The notes beneath the pieces are model-generated. The model saw only the letters and a program-made list of their open reading frames with translations, searched no databases and was not told the DNA's origin. 5,955 nucleotides of DNA. Origin: Ardenticatenales bacterium (GTDB lineage: Bacteria > Chloroflexota > Anaerolineae > Ardenticatenales > Ardenticatenaceae). The DNA lies in the NCBI GenBank assembly GCA_013812995.1, contig JACCSL010000719.1, positions 1-5,955 on the forward strand, written 5' to 3'. The first letter of the stretch is position 1. Every line of letters begins with the position of its first letter. This document shows positions 4,564-5,955 of the stretch, piece by piece. The translations under genes and the position numbers were made by a program.

Positions 4564-5178
4564 ATGGCTTTTGAATTACCACCCCTTCCCTATGACTACA
4601 CGGCGCTGGAACCCCACATTGATGAGGAGACCATGCGCCTGCATCACGACAAACATCATACCGCCTACACCAACAACTTGAATGATGCGCTGAAGGGAAC
4701 CGAGTGGGAGGGCAAGGATATTGAAGAGATTCTCCAGAACCTGAACAGTCTGCCTGATGACATCCGCGCGAAGGTGCGCAACAACGGGGGCGGCTATGCC
4801 AACCACACCCTGTTCTGGGAGTTGATGAGCCCCAACGGCGGCGGCTCCCCCACGGGTGTTCTGGCCGATGACATCAATGCCAAATTTGGCAGCTTCGATG
4901 CCTTCAAGGAAGAGTTCCAGAAGAAGGCCATCGGGCAATTCGGCTCCGGCTGGGCCTGGCTCTGTATGACACCCGCCGGGGAACTCCACCTCACCAGCAC
5001 CGCCAACCAGGACACGCCAGTCATGGACGGGCATACGCCCCTGCTGGGCCTGGACGTGTGGGAGCACGCCTACTACAAGAAGTACGGTCCCGCGCGCGCC
5101 GATTACGCGAAGGCCTGGTGGAATGTGGTTGACTGGAACTATGTTGCCAAGTGCTACGATGCCTGCAAGGGCAGCTAG
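4564..5178 (+). CDS. sodA: Superoxide dismutase, Fe/Mn family, Mn-type signature
   Basis: Protein of 204 aa, typical for the family. It converts superoxide to oxygen and hydrogen peroxide. Metal ligands are H27 (in HHDKHH), H81 (in NHTLFW), D164 and H168 (in DVWEHAYY). The metal-tuning glutamine lies in the C-terminal domain (Q149 in TANQD), while position 77 is glycine in GGGYANH; both are Mn-type features, whereas Fe enzymes place the glutamine in the N-terminal domain. No signal peptide is present, so it is cytosolic. It has its own promoter overlapping the cysM end and a strong terminator behind it, so it is probably a single-gene unit. Two cysteines (C197, C201) lie near the C-terminus in a CYDAC arrangement, unusual but with no evident role. 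Metal preference still needs biochemical proof. Confidence 0.96.
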   Translation: MAFELPPLPYDYTALEPHIDEETMRLHHDKHHTAYTNNLNDALKGTEWEGKDIEEILQNLNSLPDDIRAKVRNNGGGYANHTLFWELMSPNGGGSPTGVLADDINAKFGSFDAFKEEFQKKAIGQFGSGWAWLCMTPAGELHLTSTANQDTPVMDGHTPLLGLDVWEHAYYKKYGPARADYAKAWWNVVDWNYVAKCYDACKGS

Positions 5179-5198
5179 TCATTCGTGAGATGGATGAG

Positions 5199-5227
5199 AC
5201 GCCCCGCTTCATGCGGGGCGTTTTTCT
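5199..5227 (+). terminator. Intrinsic terminator after sodA
   Basis: A perfect 9-bp stem pairs ACGCCCCGC (5199-5207) with GCGGGGCGT (5213-5221), with a 5-nt loop TTCAT, running straight into TTTTTCTT. It lies 20 nt after the sodA stop and separates sodA from citrate synthase. Confidence 0.93.
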
Positions 5228-5234
5228 TGTGCCC

Positions 5235-5263
5235 TTGTCCCTTCTGACCACTTCCTGTAGTAT
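5235..5263 (+). promoter_or_regulatory. Candidate promoter for citrate synthase
   Basis: TTGTCC (5235-5240) and TAGTAT (5258-5263) are spaced by 17 nt and match the -35 and -10 consensus at four of six positions each. The pair lies between the sodA terminator and the citrate synthase start, where a promoter is required. Confidence 0.45.
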
Positions 5264-5312
5264 TGCCCCAAACGACGGGCAGAGGACTTTTCACTCATTA
5301 GGAGAATCGAAA

Positions 5313-5955
5313 ATGAGCAAGGACACGCTCACCATCACGGATAATCGTACAGGACAGAGCTACGAGCTCCCCATCACCCACGATACCATCCAGGCCAAAG
5401 ATCTGCGCCAGATCAAGGTAAATGACGATGACTTTGGCATGATGTCCTACGACCCGGCTTTTACCAATACCGCCTCCTGCACCAGCAGGATCACCTACAT
5501 CGATGGCGACAAAGGCATCCTTGAGTATCGCGGCTATCCTATTGAGGCACTTGCGGAAAAAAGCACCCACCTGGAAGTGGCGTATCTGCTCATCTATGGA
5601 AAGCTCCCCACGCAGGAAGAGCTGGACAAGTGGAGCTACAAGATTATGCACCACACCTATATCCACGAGAATATGGTCCAGTTGATGAAGGCGTTCCGCT
5701 ACGACGCCCACCCGATGGCGATGCTCATCAGCTCGCTCGCCGCGCTGCGCACCTTCCACCCGGAATCCAAGAACTTTCAGGATCCGGCCATCCTTCAGAA
5801 GCAGATATTCCGCATCCTGGGCAAGCTTCCGACCATCGCCGCGTTTGCCTACCGCCACCGGATTGGCCGCCCCTTCAACTATCCGGATGCCTCGCGCGGC
5901 TACACGGGCAACTTCCTCTACATGCTGGACCACATGAATGAGAGCGACTACGAGG
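5313..5955 (+). CDS. gltA: Citrate synthase, N-terminal part (runs off the window)
   Basis: The open frame from ATG 5313 continues without a stop to the last base, giving 214 residues, about half of a bacterial citrate synthase (roughly 430 aa in the type II, GltA-like group). The enzyme condenses acetyl-CoA and oxaloacetate to citrate at the entry of the TCA cycle. Family motifs seen are GILEYRGYPIEALAE, VAYLLIYGKLPT, FRYDAHPM and AYRHRIGRPFNYP. The N-terminal beta-rich leader (residues 1-50) is of the GltA type. The catalytic His and Asp residues lie beyond the window edge and cannot be checked. AGGAGA (5300-5305) precedes the start by 7 nt. 2-methylcitrate synthase is less likely because of the GltA-type N-terminal extension, but is not excluded. 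Confidence 0.92.
   Translation, partial: MSKDTLTITDNRTGQSYELPITHDTIQAKDLRQIKVNDDDFGMMSYDPAFTNTASCTSRITYIDGDKGILEYRGYPIEALAEKSTHLEVAYLLIYGKLPTQEELDKWSYKIMHHTYIHENMVQLMKAFRYDAHPMAMLISSLAALRTFHPESKNFQDPAILQKQIFRILGKLPTIAAFAYRHRIGRPFNYPDASRGYTGNFLYMLDHMNESDYE

Noticed and set aside
5298..5933. 211-codon antisense open frame over citrate synthase
   Set aside because: The + strand frame from 5313 reads as citrate synthase throughout; the antisense frame is a codon-bias shadow.

Overview
The window is a gene-dense bacterial segment with every gene on the + strand, moderately high GC, ATG starts and strong AGGAG-type ribosome binding sites. Protein style suggests a Chloroflexota-like (possibly Ktedonobacteria or Thermomicrobia-like) bacterium, with Actinobacteria or Deinococcota as alternatives. 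Supports are an actinobacterial-type two-domain rhodanese, a CysO-like sulfur carrier, an O-phosphoserine-type cysteine synthase and a Mn-type superoxide dismutase. No 16S rRNA or other taxonomic marker is present, so this is inference.

Layout: (1) 43-435, a MIP18/DUF59 (SufT-like) Fe-S assembly protein. (2) 436-742, a 307-nt noncoding stretch with several inverted repeats, possibly a structured leader or a decayed dispersed repeat. (3) 743-1906, a thiosulfate sulfurtransferase and a GlyGly-ended sulfur carrier of CysO/MoaD type. (4) 1907-2229, a second noncoding stretch made of AACGTAA heptamer repeats interrupted by a 176-bp MITE-like element with 23-bp terminal inverted repeats and an apparent 8-bp target duplication. 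(5) 2230-4467, a rhodanese-ThiF/MoeB fusion and a CysM-type cysteine synthase. (6) 4564-5178, superoxide dismutase with its own promoter, whose -35 box includes the cysM stop codon, and a clear intrinsic terminator. (7) 5313-5955, the N-terminal half of a citrate synthase that runs off the window.

How the genes work together: genes 2 to 5 look like a protein-thiocarboxylate route to cysteine. A rhodanese mobilises sulfane sulfur. The rhodanese-ThiF protein adenylates the carrier's C-terminal Gly-Gly and can sulfurate it to a thiocarboxylate. CysM then joins that sulfur to an activated serine, probably O-phosphoserine. This is the CysO/MoeZ/CysM logic known from Mycobacterium tuberculosis, but here the rhodanese domain is N-terminal to the adenylation domain instead of C-terminal, and the CysO-cysteine peptidase (Mec+) is not in the window. 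The Fe-S protein and the Mn-type SOD on either side fit a sulfur and oxidative-stress neighbourhood. The most notable non-coding finding is the MITE-like insertion, whose conceptual removal restores a continuous heptamer array.
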